NCBI GenBank assembly: GCA_018340375.1
Contig: JAFFJZ010000017.1
Coordinates: 6,996,001-7,060,000, forward strand
Direction: 5' to 3'
Origin: Gonatopus flavifemur
Taxonomy: Eukaryota; Arthropoda; Insecta; Hymenoptera; Dryinidae
Length of the DNA: 64,000 nt
Below, one piece after another: positions 21,940 through 32,998 of this stretch; position 1 is the stretch's first letter; each line of letters opens with the position of its first letter. The notes under the pieces were generated by a model. The model was not told the DNA's origin. It made no database searches and saw nothing but the letters and a program-made list of their open reading frames with translations. The position numbers and the translations under genes are program-made.

Positions 21940-23320
21940 GTATATATATCCATAATTCATATTCAATTCAAGAGCGGATAAATAAAATAAGATAGAAGAT
22001 GCCATAAAAGTGTCGAAGGGTCAACGGATGGGTACAGTATGAATCGTTCCGAATACATGCGTGTAATACCACAATTATGGAACCTCGCAATTGCTTTCAG
22101 TATCTCTTTTTGTATGGATCCCTACTAATATTCTAACCAAAATAGGATGAAAATTGCCGCTACGAATAATAATATGTTTATCGTGATCGGTAAAGGTACG
22201 TTATGGCGATTTGCCTGGTGACAACACAAGGGACAACAAACTTGATCTAGTAGGTTTTTACGTGAATAGAAATGGGGATCCATTGTACCAACCTGGAGCG
22301 TTTACTAAAGGAAAGAGGAACTTCAACATCTGTTGGGGCCACATTCGGCAGACTCGTTCTAAACTAAACAAAGACTTTGAATTTCGTGCGATGAAGAGAG
22401 AAAGAGAATCAAAGGGAAGAGATGCGAGCCACAGTATCTTCTTTTTCCTTTTTTTTCATCTCCGTTCTCCTCTTCCTGTCTTCAATTAGTTTCCTCGAAA
22501 TCGAAGGGAACGACGCCTAGGCTTCTCCTTGTCTGTCAACTAACTCTTTCTAAGAAATTCTCGTTCCATACTTGTATGGTGATCATACAAGCTACAGATA
22601 TAATAATGTATGATATTTCACTCTATTCAGTAAGTACATAAAAATCAAACGATCCTCGATATCAATGAATCACTCGTAAAGCGAAATTATAAACTGAATT
22701 TATCTGAAACGTTGAGAAACTGAAGTGACAGGGGAACGAGAAATAGGCAAAAGCAACAAAGAAGCTTTACAGACCTTGTTCTTCGGAGAGAAAAGTGTAC
22801 CAAAAGGTTGAATAATGATAAAGAAAAATCATATGTAGGTCATATTTTTGAATCAGTAACTCTGTTGAAAGAGACTAAGTTCTCGAGCGGTAATTTGCAT
22901 CATCAAGTTGACCTTTAAATCTTGGAATATAAAAACATTATGAATTTGTTGAATGTCATGTTTTATACGAATCCTAATTATAGTGAATAATTATAAAATG
23001 TGAAGCGTCGAAAATTCCTGATTCTTTCTTCCACTGTCTCAAAAATATATCGATATTGTAGCAAAGAACATTTTATCCCAGTAAAGGTTGAGAATAACTC
23101 GGGAAAACAATTCACCCAAATGGCGAGTCGATACGAGTGACTTTCAAGTACTTTTGAGAACGATCCAGTTATTTCGATGCATAATGTACGGTAATCTCGG
23201 TATATTTTTCATTTTTTGAGGTCAAAAACTGCAGTTTGGTTTTCCAACTGCATTCTCTTGAAAATGTTTTCCACTCACATCTTAAGAAAATCCGAAAATC
23301 GGTTGATTCCAACTCATTTT
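21940..23320. other. Unassigned stretch
   Basis: No recognisable gene or element was found between the two palindromic MITE copies. A 92-codon frame at 22211 has no family resemblance that I can see. Confidence 0.4.
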
Positions 23321-23327
23321 TTTCTTC

Positions 23328-23471
23328 CAGGGACTTGTAACGTTATTCACTTTCGTTACTCATTATATATAAAGTATATATAATAATGTATATATTGTAC
23401 ACAAATTATATATTTATTATGTATATTTTATATATGATGAGTAACGAAAGTGAATAACGTTACAGTCCCTG
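23328..23471. mobile_element. 144 bp palindromic MITE, family CAGGGACTGGAACG, copy 2
   Basis: It begins CAGGGACTTGTAACGTTATT and ends with the reverse complement of CAGGGACTGTAACGTTATTC. The centre is the same ATATATT-rich stretch as in copy 1. The two copies share length and architecture but differ by scattered substitutions. Confidence 0.82.
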
Positions 23472-24064
23472 GTTTCTTCTGAGATGTTTTCGATGCGTGA
23501 ATATTGTGTAAATATTTAGGAATGCTTTCGAATCCAAGAAAAAAGAAGAGACCGGCTTGATTTTTTCAAGATACCATGAGATATCATTCAAATAAGAGTA
23601 TCGATATGAGTGAATGAACAGTTCTATGCACCGTTGCTATTATGCACCGTGCAAACTGTAGTAAATGTATGAGATAGACATTGTCTTCGGAGATCTTCTT
23701 TTATGCATCCATACGCGTACGCATGTATATTGAATAAGAACTATCTATTTCTATTGTGATATAGGTATACCTGCTGTGTTGCTGCACTGTATGGTAATAT
23801 TTCGTGCATCACGCGCAAGGCATACATAATGCAAGATAGAACTGAAAATTTATGCTCTCGGTGCACGAAGGGACTATCGTAATGCGAAAGATGTTACGTC
23901 CAACACCTAGTAAAAAAAACCTATTATCTGAGTTTTCCACTACAAAACTGTATGTAGAGGAGATCTTTTATTCTTCTCACACCCTCCGTGGTCTCCTTTG
24001 AACGTAGCAAACAAATATTTAGAAAGAAAACACTTGAAAAATGAGACAATTCCAGTACTCTTCC

Positions 24065-24560
24065 GAAGCCATATTGGCTCCGCCATATTGTATTCAGCAG
24101 ATCTGACACTGAATTTGTATTCGGTGATCCGAAGAATACTCAGATACATCTACGTGAGGAAGAAAATATCGATAAATTGACAAAAAACTGGAGGAACGGA
24201 AATTGAGACTTCTTGCTGCCATATTCGAACCACCATTTTGAGTTCATAGAATCTGACCTCCGATTAGTCATCAGGGATCCCGAAACCCCCCATGTACTGG
24301 TTTTCATGGGGATCGTACAGTTTCGACAATTTTAGGCCGCCATTTTGGAGCCGCCATATTGAATTTGGCAAATCTGACCCCGGATTCGTGATCAGCGACC
24401 CCAAAAACCCAATAATACGTGTGTGTACATCGAATTCATTCAGGAATATTGCTCAAATACGAAAAATAAGAAAAAGCAAAAATATTTTGGTTTCTAGCCG
24501 CCATATTGAGTGTCGTCATCTTGAATTTCGAAAAACCATCTCACATACTTTGAAGCTCAG
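24065..24560. repeat. Degenerate CGCCATATTG repeat units
   Basis: Four units begin near 24065, 24218, 24336 and 24498 with (A/C)GCCAT(A/T)TTG(A/G). They continue with AATCTGACC(T/C)C(C/G)GATT, GTGATCAG(C/G)GA and CCCCGAAA or CCCCAAAA. Spacing varies (about 120-160 bp). The words match the reverse orientation of the repeats inside the 1280-3100 element, so both belong to one dispersed family. Confidence 0.6.
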
Positions 24561-25310
24561 GGTCCATGGACGCAGAAATTTCATCCCCTAGATGTATGTC
24601 TCCCCTAATTCGAGACGGAAATAAACAGATAATAATTTTTTGGAATCGAAAATTCGTGTTTTTTTCTATTTAAACGATTATAACATTCCCAGTTCGCATT
24701 TTTTCGAAAATCTGCTTCCATATTCTGAAAGTTCAGATAATTTTACATTGAAAATAATTATTCGCGAATTTTTTGACAATCGATTCGACAGCGTAAAATG
24801 TCGTTGAAAAAGGTGTTGAAAAAACGGACATTTGGTCCTTAACGGGTTAAAACATTCATGTTAATCACGTTGAAAATATTTTTCATTCGTCAACAATGAA
24901 TTATGTCTCAATGTGTTTACATGAATTCATACAATAACTCATGGTATTGTGGAGTGTAATCAAAACAAAAGATGAAGAAGCAGTTGTACCCCAGTTTGTT
25001 TGTGTATTAGAGGGATTCGAATGGTAATCACTTTGCAATACATTCATAATCATTTCGTGAGATTCAATATCACAGTTAACAATTTCTGGGAAGCTGCTCT
25101 AACCCCCCACTTTCTTCTACGTCCCCACATACTCTTCGATCCCCGTCTACTTCTATTTTCCTGCACGCACACTGACTTTCCCGCACGGTTGCCTAGTCGT
25201 GCGGGAATGTGGCACTTTGCGCACGGCGTTAGGAAAAGTATATAATAGCCCGCGCGTATGCCGAGGCGTATATACATACACCACTGTAAATATACACGGG
25301 CATGTCAACA

Positions 25311-25490
25311 AAAGATGTAAACAAACCGACGTTCGAATCAGAGATGTTCTTTTAGTACAATTTCCGTTAGATCGACCTAATGGTAATCACGAGTTGAATG
25401 GGAATACCAATCAGAAATTCCGAAATTGTACTAAAGAGCATCCCTGGTTCGAATCGGCGGTTCTCGTCGGTTTGTTTATATCTCGCCAGC
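25311..25490. repeat. Hairpin upstream of the recombinase frame
   Basis: Left AACAAACCGACGTTCGAATC and right (reverse complement) AACAAACCGACGAGAACCGC share their ends. Inner parts TTTAGTACAATTTC also match. The stem is imperfect. It lies 145 bp before the recombinase ATG, inside the presumed element, and could be a MITE inserted in its leader. Confidence 0.6.
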
Positions 25491-25633
25491 TATGTCTTAT
25501 TAAGTAGGCCTGTCAAAACTTGCATTATGTATTCTGACTTCTCATTCACTGGTTTTCTCTAATACGGAAAAGAACGCGGCGTGTTTCGTTTTGTTGCTTC
25601 GGATATTTATTTAAATGTGAATAGTCAAAGATC

Positions 25634-27102
25634 ATGGCGCCAATAAATAATTGTGATAGCAATAGTGACGATGTGTCTCATGATGTGCCACTGGAAATGC
25701 TCGCTGCAGCAAAAGAAATTGCCTTAAATTCGTTGCCGAATATTTTTAAACAAAAATATACTAAAACTTATGAGTTCAAAAAATGGCGAAGTACAAAAAA
25801 TACCAAATCATTCGCAGAATCCGTTTTGTTAGTCTATTTTAATGGAATATCTATTGAATACGCTTTATCAACACTGTGGTCCAAGTTTTCGATGTTAAAA
25901 GCGACAATTAAATCTTACGATAACATTGATATCGGTACTTATCCCCAGTTGCTCGGATTTCTCAAGAAAAATAATGCAGGATATACCTCGAAGAAATCTA
26001 ATATATATTCACACCACATGATGTATCAAAATTTCTCAAAGAAGCACCGGATGCACAATATCTAGTTATGAAGGTATGTATACGTGCATTTATCCAAAAT
26101 TAATTGACTCCCGACAAATCATTGCACTCAGATGTTATCTTTTCATTAAATAAATATTCAAAAGAATATATATATTTCCTTTATAGGCATTACTAGTTAT
26201 TGGACTTTCTGGTGCTTGTAGAAGAGAGGAGTTGGCAAATGTATGCATGGAAGACGTACAAGATCATGGTTCATTTTTATTTATAAAATTACCAAAAACA
26301 AAACCAAAATCGTCAGAACGTTCACGGTAGTTCGTGAATTTTATACCATCGCTAAGAAGTACATGGAGAAAAGGCCACAAAATTCGAAAATAAACAGATT
26401 CTTTTTGACATATAGAGCAGGAAAATGTGTTTTACAACCCCTTGGCATAAATAAAATTGGTAGTGTACCTCAACAGATTGCCAAATTTCTTAAATTAGAG
26501 AATCCTCATCTCTATAAGGCCATGCATTCCGAAGATCATCTGCTACGATCCTTGTTGACGCGGGAGGAGATATCACCGCGTTAAAAAGACACGGTGGGTG
26601 GAAATCAAACACAGTTGCCGGAGGCTACATGGAAGAATCACTGGCAAACAAAAAAGCGATTGGCCATCGCATTGAATGCGCGATACCATCTACGTCGAGG
26701 AGTGCAACACGTTTGAAGCTGGATCAGAATATAATAGATGAATCTACAACAAATGACGAGGAAATGCACAGTTTTGATAACACATTATATCCGAACCCAT
26801 CAAAACGCAATATAATATGTGAAGATATTCCTACAGCATCTGTGATTCCCGAGACTCCAGAGATTTCCAAGATTCCCGAGACTAACGAAACTCCTCAGAT
26901 TTCCACAATCCCTATAGAGCAAAACAGGCGAGAAAACAACAGAGGTATATTGAATGTCGAAAAACAAACTCTTGATTCAAATAAAAATATATCTGTGTAT
27001 GAGAATGCCGATTTGAACTCTTTAAAGAATGTACAGTTTATTCACTGCAATGTAACAATCAATATTAATAATCGGAATAATAACAATAATAATCATGAAT
27101 AA
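25634..27102 (+). pseudogene. Tyrosine recombinase of Crypton-like element (three frameshifts)
   Basis: The N-terminal SAM-like region runs from ATG 25634 (PLEMLAAAKEIALNSLPNIF, KTYEFKKWRSTKNTKSFAES). It shifts frame in an AT run near 26008 and continues FTPHDVSKFLKEAPDAQYLV. A 113 bp GT-AG intron (26074-26186) joins MK to ALLVIGLSGACRREELANVC. A second shift in an A-run near 26295 leads to IVRTFTVVREFYTIAKKYME, and a third near 26518 restores HAFRRSSATILVDAGGDITA and LKRHGGWKSNTVAGGYMEES. The catalytic set is visible: Arg in CRREEL, H-x-x-R in HAFRR, His in HGGW and the nucleophile Tyr in AGGY. The tail is acidic, with PETPEI repeats and an Asn-rich end (INNRNNNNNNHE). The enzyme would cut and rejoin DNA through a phosphotyrosine. 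All key residues remain but the frame is broken, so it is a recent fossil. Crypton assignment rests on recall of insect homologues. Confidence 0.82.
26074..26186 (+). other. Putative 113 bp GT-AG intron in the recombinase
   Basis: GTATGTATAC opens the intron and TTTCCTTTATAG closes it. Joining the sides in phase 0 gives a continuous protein across the first catalytic region. Reading through instead gives early stops. Confidence 0.6.
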
Positions 27103-27855
27103 TGCCGAACCTGTATTTTCTCAATTTATTGCATAAAAGTGTTTAATTTATTTTTTGCTTTCTCATCTCTCAGACAGAGGGGCTCCGCCCCCCCCCCGTT
27201 CCCCCCGCCCACGCGCTACCACTCACAATTGTCGAACTTTGCGTACTTCACAGGCAAAATAGTATACGATACTCGTGCGCACGTGTATCGTAATGTACTA
27301 TTTCATTTTGACAAATTTTTTTTTCGTTCTGCTGGTCTCCCGGATAAGATGTGCAACGTTCGAGCGCTTGTCGAGTTATTGCATTTAACCACTCAATTGT
27401 GACCTGTAGCAATACGTCCATGCGGATCAACTGATTGTTTTTGAATGTGCTGACATGCTACCATTTTATATTGTAAAAATATAATAAAATGTGTTTCTGA
27501 TACTCCAAGACTGATACATTCATGCGCACAGAATCTCATGTTTGAAACATGTTTTTATCATTTGTGGTAAGTCTTAGAAAAACATTCTTTCACCACAAGG
27601 TGATATTACCCCATAATATTCTATAAAATATTCTGTCAATAAGAATAGATATTTCATTGCAACGGTTCAATCAAATACAGGGTGGACCATTTGGAGTGAT
27701 ATAGTCAAATATCTCCGAAACTAGTAGAGATGGGAAAAAATGTTACTGTTACGTATCGATGAATTCTCTTGTCTGAATGAGGAGTGTGAATGCATGAAAC
27801 ATTCGCGATTACGCCAACAGTAGGAAACTATAAATTCGAAATTAATAGATCAACA

Positions 27856-29500
27856 TTTGATAGAACAATTGAGGACACCCATGCAATAACAGCGGTAGCG
27901 CTCGGAAAGAGGTAGAAGGATTGATCCAAGCTGACACGAGAGGCCTCGAGAAAAAAGTTGGAATTTTGAAAAACTAACACTATGGGGTGATAGGGCTTGA
28001 AAAATCAATATAAGTACCCGCAAACAATTTTTTTCTAGGATCAATAGTTTTCGAGAAAAAAAATAAAAACTACCTATTTTTTGAGACGGAAAATTGATGT
28101 TTTTCAATGTTAAACTCGTCCTAACTCGATCATTTTTCAACGAATCAGGATGAATCTTGTAGATTCTGATTCATGAGACCTTTCTGAAAACAACAATGTT
28201 CCAAAAATGTATAAAAGTTAATGACAAATTAATAAATTTTCAATCCGAAGTAAAAATCAAGTTTTGAACGCTTTGCGTTCAAAATGAGTCCAAGGGATTT
28301 TCGATTTGGAAAAACTCAAAGCGACAAAGTTGTTCATTAGTGTATCGAAAAACTTTTTGGAAAGTTACAGGTCGATTGGACTATTAGTTTCCAAAATACA
28401 GCGATTTATTCATTAGCGCGCAACGGCAAAATGTCACGATTATCCGTCGATATCCGGTCAAATATTAAAGCCCGTAGGAAAACATGTATTCGCTGGATTG
28501 TTCATTGTAACTTGATGTTTTTTGGGTTTGAGAATCCAAATATCGAACAATTTTTATGAAATTCGCCATCCATTTCTCTTTTATAAACAATTTAATCCTT
28601 TATAACGTTTTTGTGAATGGACTTTGGAGAAAAACTGTCTCAACAGAACAAAATTCTTATTGCGTGGAGAATAAGTGTTTTTTCACAAAACATTCCTTCA
28701 TAAGTTTTGGTCGTTTGCCCGTTTTTGACATTCTGAAAGAGTTTTTCTTTAATTTCACTTTCGGAATAATTGTTTTGTTTGGGAATTAGTTTCAATTTTT
28801 GATTGCGCACGGAGCATAATCTCAATTATTGATATTATTGTTATATTGATCATTATTGTTATATTGATTATTATTATATTGATTATATTAATATTTGATC
28901 GGTAATCTACGGATAATCGTGACATTTTGCCATTGCGCGTTAATGAATAAATCACTGTATTTTGGAAACTAATAGTCCAATCGACCTGTAACTTTCCAAA
29001 AAGTTTGTCCATACACTAATAAACAACTTTGTCGCTTTGAGTTTTTCCAAATCGAAAATCCCTTGGACTCATTTTGAACGCAAAACTTTCAAAACTTTAT
29101 TTTCACTTCGGATTGAAAATTTATTAATTTGTCATTAACTTTTATACATTTTTGGAACATTGTTGTCTTCAGAAAGGTCTCATGAATCAGAATCTACAAG
29201 ATTCATCCCGATTCGTTGAAAAATGATCGAGTTAGGACGAGTTTAACATTGAAAAACATCAATTTTCCGTCTCAAAAAATAGGTAGTTTTTATTTTTTTT
29301 CTCAAAAACTATTGATCCTAGAAAAAAATTGTTTGCGGGTACTTATATTGATTTTTCAAGCCCTATCACCCCATAGTGTTAGTTTTTCAAAATTCCAACT
29401 TTTTTCTCAAGGCCTCTCGTGTCAACTTGGATCAATCCTTCTACCTCTTTCCGAGCGCTACCGCTGTTATTGCATGGGTGTCCTCAATTGTCTAAACCTT
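27856..29500. repeat. Long inverted repeat, arms ~615 bp, spacer ~410 bp
   Basis: The left arm (about 27856-28478) and right arm (about 28884-29500) are reverse complements with only scattered changes. Both carry AATTGAGGACACCCATGCAA at the outer side and ATTTATTCATTA(G/A)CGCGCAA near the inner side. The spacer shows no gene. It lies inside the insertion that splits the 27678-32480 palindrome, so it arrived later. The open frames mirrored on opposite strands here are by-products of the symmetry. Confidence 0.88.
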
Positions 29501-30196
29501 TCCCTTCTTTGGACAACGACACCCTTCCAAGAGAAACCCATGCATTCGCAGTCCTCGTTATACCATGCCACATACTATATCTTTATATTGGGAGCTGCAT
29601 AACCATAAATACAATAGTAATGCTAATAGGAAAAGTTGCTGGGGTTTGAATCGTTTATCGAGACGAATTCGTAATCGAATAACGGAATACTCGACTATTA
29701 AAGACACAAAATCTAGTTATTCTTCCAACGAAGTTCTCAACTCCAAGGGATAATTTGGAAAGACAACTGATGATAAATCATCAGTTTGTGTGAGTCTGAA
29801 TTTTCGTTTTGTCCCTATCAACGATTCAAACTTCAGCAACACAATAGAAACCCTAAATAATAATATATAGAGCGATAGTATACGCAAACACATGTGCACA
29901 CATGGGTATGTATGAGTATGTATACGTGTATGTACGTATGACGGGCATAAGAGTTATTGAATAAAATATCACTTTATAATATTATTTCAAAATCAATCAA
30001 CTATAACGAAAATGATACACAGCAAATTCATTCGAAGACACGAATATGCCGCCGCGAGGGAAAAACGGAGGAGACCATTGCTCACCTGTGGGAGCGCGAG
30101 TTCAAAGTCTGAACGCATATAGTTCAATGACTGCAAAATAACTCGCGAAGCAAAACTCTGATGTCTCACTCACGCCTCAATTAAAACATCTAATAT

Positions 30197-30363
30197 CTTT
30201 TTCCTAACAGCGTGTGCAGGATTGGGTTTTCCAAGCGTGTGTTGCGTGCGCAAAGTGAGTGAGTCCCGCACTGGTCCGACTGCCGTGTAGGAATCACTCA
30301 CTCTGTGCACGCAACACAGGCTTGGAAAACCGAAGTTTGCGCACCTTGTTAGGAAAAATAGTA
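30197..30363. repeat. Hairpin with Crypton-end module at both ends
   Basis: The arms GGTTTTCCAAGCGTGTGTTG and (reverse complement) GGTTTTCCAAGCCTGTGTTG enclose a short loop CCCGCACTGGTCCGACTGCC. Outside them, TTTTTCCTAACAGCGTGTGC on the left mirrors GCGCACCTTGTTAGGAAAAA on the right. The right module is the same as at the 5' end of the Crypton-like copy 1. It is probably a non-autonomous derivative that keeps only recombinase-recognised ends. Confidence 0.6.
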
Positions 30364-30369
30364 TGAGCA

Positions 30370-30490
30370 ACTCGTGCGCATTGGTGATCCCCCCACTCGC
30401 GTGATTTGTCGCCCTCGCTACGCTCGGGCGACAAGCTTCGCGCTGGTACCGGAATCACCAACTTTGCGCACTTGTTACACAATGTACTAT
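30370..30490. repeat. Second hairpin adjoining the Crypton-end module
   Basis: GCGCATTGGTGAT...GTCGCCCTCGC on the left pairs with GCTCGGGCGACAAG...ATCACCAACTTTGCGC on the right. TGTACTATTCCC follows, echoing the end of copy 1 (TGTACTATTTC). The core CTCGCTACGCTCGGGCGAC is a tight stem-loop. Confidence 0.6.
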
Positions 30491-30499
30491 TCCCAAAGA

Positions 30500-31180
30500 T
30501 TAACCACAAGGAACAGCGTCAGCCCCCTCTCTGCAACACGGAGTCACATAAATACACAGGAACGAGGAAGTTTCGGGCAGATTGTGATCGGGAAGTAAAT
30601 TCTGAAATTAACCTCAAGTCGTCTCGCGAAGAGTGAGTTGCCACCAAAGGAGTACAAAAAAAATATTTCTTGATCGCGAGGATTTCTTTCGAATCGAATA
30701 AGCACTTTTGCTATCGGTCCTAACACACGCGAGTTTCACGGAGGTTAGTTTTGATTTTTTTTTCTCGTGAATCAATTCTCATCTTTTTTTAAATTGAATT
30801 TTTTTTCTTATCGTCACCTTGTGTGCAACCAGAATCCAAACTTTAGAGAAAAAAGGAGAGGGAGATATCAGGAGATAATCCACAACCATCAATCTTTGAT
30901 TGATCCGAGGAAATCGGGAGAACGGCCATCCGCAGAAATTGGAAAAGAGGGGCCTAAAGCCTTCTCTTTTCTTCCTACACCGGTGAGTTGGTTTGTTGAG
31001 CAATATTCTCCTCCCTTGTTCTTACTTATTTCTTCCTTTGTACTCACACCAACGTATCATTAAAAATGTTTTTTAAAAGAAAATCATAAATTCCGCATTT
31101 CCATGATTTCGCAGTTTTCCCCTTTTGAAATCACATGTACGTTCCAGAGTTATGAATCACTGCTTGAATTTCTTTCATAA
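30500..31180. other. Unassigned stretch within the insertion
   Basis: I recognise no gene or repeat here. It completes the ~3.4 kb of DNA that splits the palindrome at 27678-32480. Confidence 0.4.
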
Positions 31181-32569
31181 TAAGGAAGGGAAGTTTCAGA
31201 GGGAAGTATGGTGCTGACGTTGAAAAATTCATCGAAGGTCATTTTCAAGGTCATTTGGAGGCCAAGATGGTTTTTCCAAACCGGACTCCCATTTTTTTAC
31301 CATGGCATTTGAAAGCTGGTTTCAAACCCTTCACGGAACACTGGTCATGGACCTACTTCCACCCATTGGGGTGCAAGTTATGGGCCGTCGAAGTCATTGA
31401 TGAACGCGTGCGCGGACTGGGGCTACCGAGAGCGGAAGTGCGTGGATAGGCGTGATGATTCCAATCGAGAGACAAAGATTAGTGATGAACCTAATTTTTT
31501 GGTGAATTATCTGAAAACTGGAAGGATGTCTGTTTGAATACGCATCTCAATCAACGTTATGTGGTATGGTGAATACCTTCAATGTTTCGAGCAATCCTTC
31601 AACAATTTTTGAGAGTCGATACTCATTTATAACCCTGATTGAATCGGATGGAATAATTCAACGGATTTCAAATGCAATAGTGAATCGTGATAAACCGAAC
31701 AAATAACTGCCACTGATGATAAGCAGAGACTCAGTGTTCCCGTTTGTTTATGTTCAAGGTTTTCTTCACAATGGAATCAACTCTAATCTCCATTGGAATG
31801 AGTCAGAATCTTCGGAGGAGAGCGAAGAAGAACAATCCATAAATGAATGGAAACATCGAATCTCTGCTTATCATGAATGGCAGTTATGTATTCGGTTTAT
31901 TACGATTCACTATTGCATTTGAAATCCTTTGAATCATTCTATTTGATTCAATCAGGGTTATGAAGAGTATCGACTCTCAGAAATTGTTGAAGGGTTGCTT
32001 GAAGCATTGACAGTATTTACCATACCACATAACGTTGATTGAGATTCGAACAGACACAAAAATCCTTTGGGCTTCCAGATAATCTACCGAAGGATTAGGT
32101 TAATCACTAATCTTTGTCTCTCTACTGGAATCGTCACGCCTATCCACGCACTCACGCTCTCGGTAGCCCTAGTTCACCGCGCGGTCATCAATGACTTTGA
32201 CGGTCCATACCTTGCACACCAATGGGCGGAAGGGGATCCATGACCAGTGTTTCGTGAAGGGTTTGAAACCAGCTTTCAAATGCCATGGTGAAAAAATGGG
32301 AGTCCGGTTTAAAAAAACCATCTTGGCCTCCAAATGACCTTCAAAATCACCTTTGAGAAATTTTTCAAGGTCAGCACCATACTTCCCTCTGAAACCCTAA
32401 ACTTTTTATTAGTAACATTTTTTTCCATCCCTACTAGTTTCGGAGATATTTGACTACATCACTTAAAATGGTCCGCCATGTAAATTATTGTCCCCGAAAT
32501 TCTTCTCCCTCGGTGTGATCGTTTCAGGAACATAACTTCGATTCTGAACATTTTGGTCCCCGAGAATAG

Positions 32570-32700
32570 TACGTTACGATACAAGTGCGCAGAGTAGGTC
32601 GTTCCCGCACGAGCGAAACGAGTGCGGGATGACCTACGTGCGCAAGAGTATCGTATACTATTTTTCCTACTGAGTGTGCAAAGTTCGACATTTTTGAGTG
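32570..32700 (-). repeat. Crypton copy 2 end module and hairpin
   Basis: On the minus strand TTTGCACACTCAGTAGGAAA and AATAGTATACGATACTCTTG lead into GTAGGTCATCCCGCACTCG, mirrored by CGTGCGGGAACGACCTAC. Then TATCGTAACGTACTATTC closes the unit. A module followed by a hairpin and TGTACTATT parallels copy 1 and the 30.2 kb derivative. Confidence 0.6.
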
Positions 32701-32998
32701 ACGTGGCGTGGATAGGAGGAATGGGGGAGCGAACGAGGGGGTTCGGGGGGGGGGGGCGGAGCTTCCCCGTCTAGGAAATGAAAAATTAATAATTAGTTTG
32801 AACACTAAACTGACTTTATATCATAAATTCAGGAAACAAATATTTGACATTATTTCTTATTATTGTGATTATTATTATTTTCATTATTATTATTATTATG
32901 ATTATTGATTGTTACATTACAATTAATGAACTGTACATTTTTCAGAGAATCAAAACCGGCAATTTCGTTTAGAGATATACTTTCATTAGACTTCTGAT

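Larger units (their letters stand above)
25171..27300 (+). mobile_element. Crypton-like tyrosine-recombinase transposon, copy 1
   Basis: The extent is inferred from the shared terminal module. At the 5' side a hairpin CCCGCACG...CGTGCGGG (25171-25204) is followed by TTTGCGCACGGCGTTAGGAA and AAGTATATA. At the 3' side (27236-27300) a direct-orientation relative reads TTTGCGTACTTCACAGGCAA then AATAGTATACGATACTCGTG. Between them lie a recombinase frame and a C-rich strip near 27185. Cryptons lack conventional TIRs and recombine at short sites, so repeated end modules are expected. The exact ends are uncertain. Confidence 0.55.
27678..32480. mobile_element. Palindromic TA-flanked element, left arm split by 3.4 kb
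   Basis: The ends are CAGGGTGGACCATTT (27678) and the reverse complement of CATGGCGGACCATTT (32480), each with TA outside. They continue for about 65 bp as TAGTCAAATATCTCCGAAAC on both sides. The right arm continues without a break from 32480 to about 31855. The matching left arm runs 27678-27745 and then resumes near 31185-31735, so about 3.4 kb (27746 to roughly 31180) was inserted. Arms total roughly 610 bp, with a loop near 31735-31855. There is no transposase, so this is a foldback-type non-autonomous element. Confidence 0.78.

Noticed and set aside
22211..22489. Possible small protein (MPGDNTRDNKLDLVG...)
   Set aside because: No family resemblance, no splice context, and a low-complexity Phe-rich C terminus translated from a T-rich run.
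27850..29602. Matching frames beginning MKNDRVRTSLTLKNINFPSQ on both strands
   Set aside because: Same cause: arms of the long inverted repeat. The residues are Phe/Leu/Ser-rich, as expected of AT-rich non-coding DNA.
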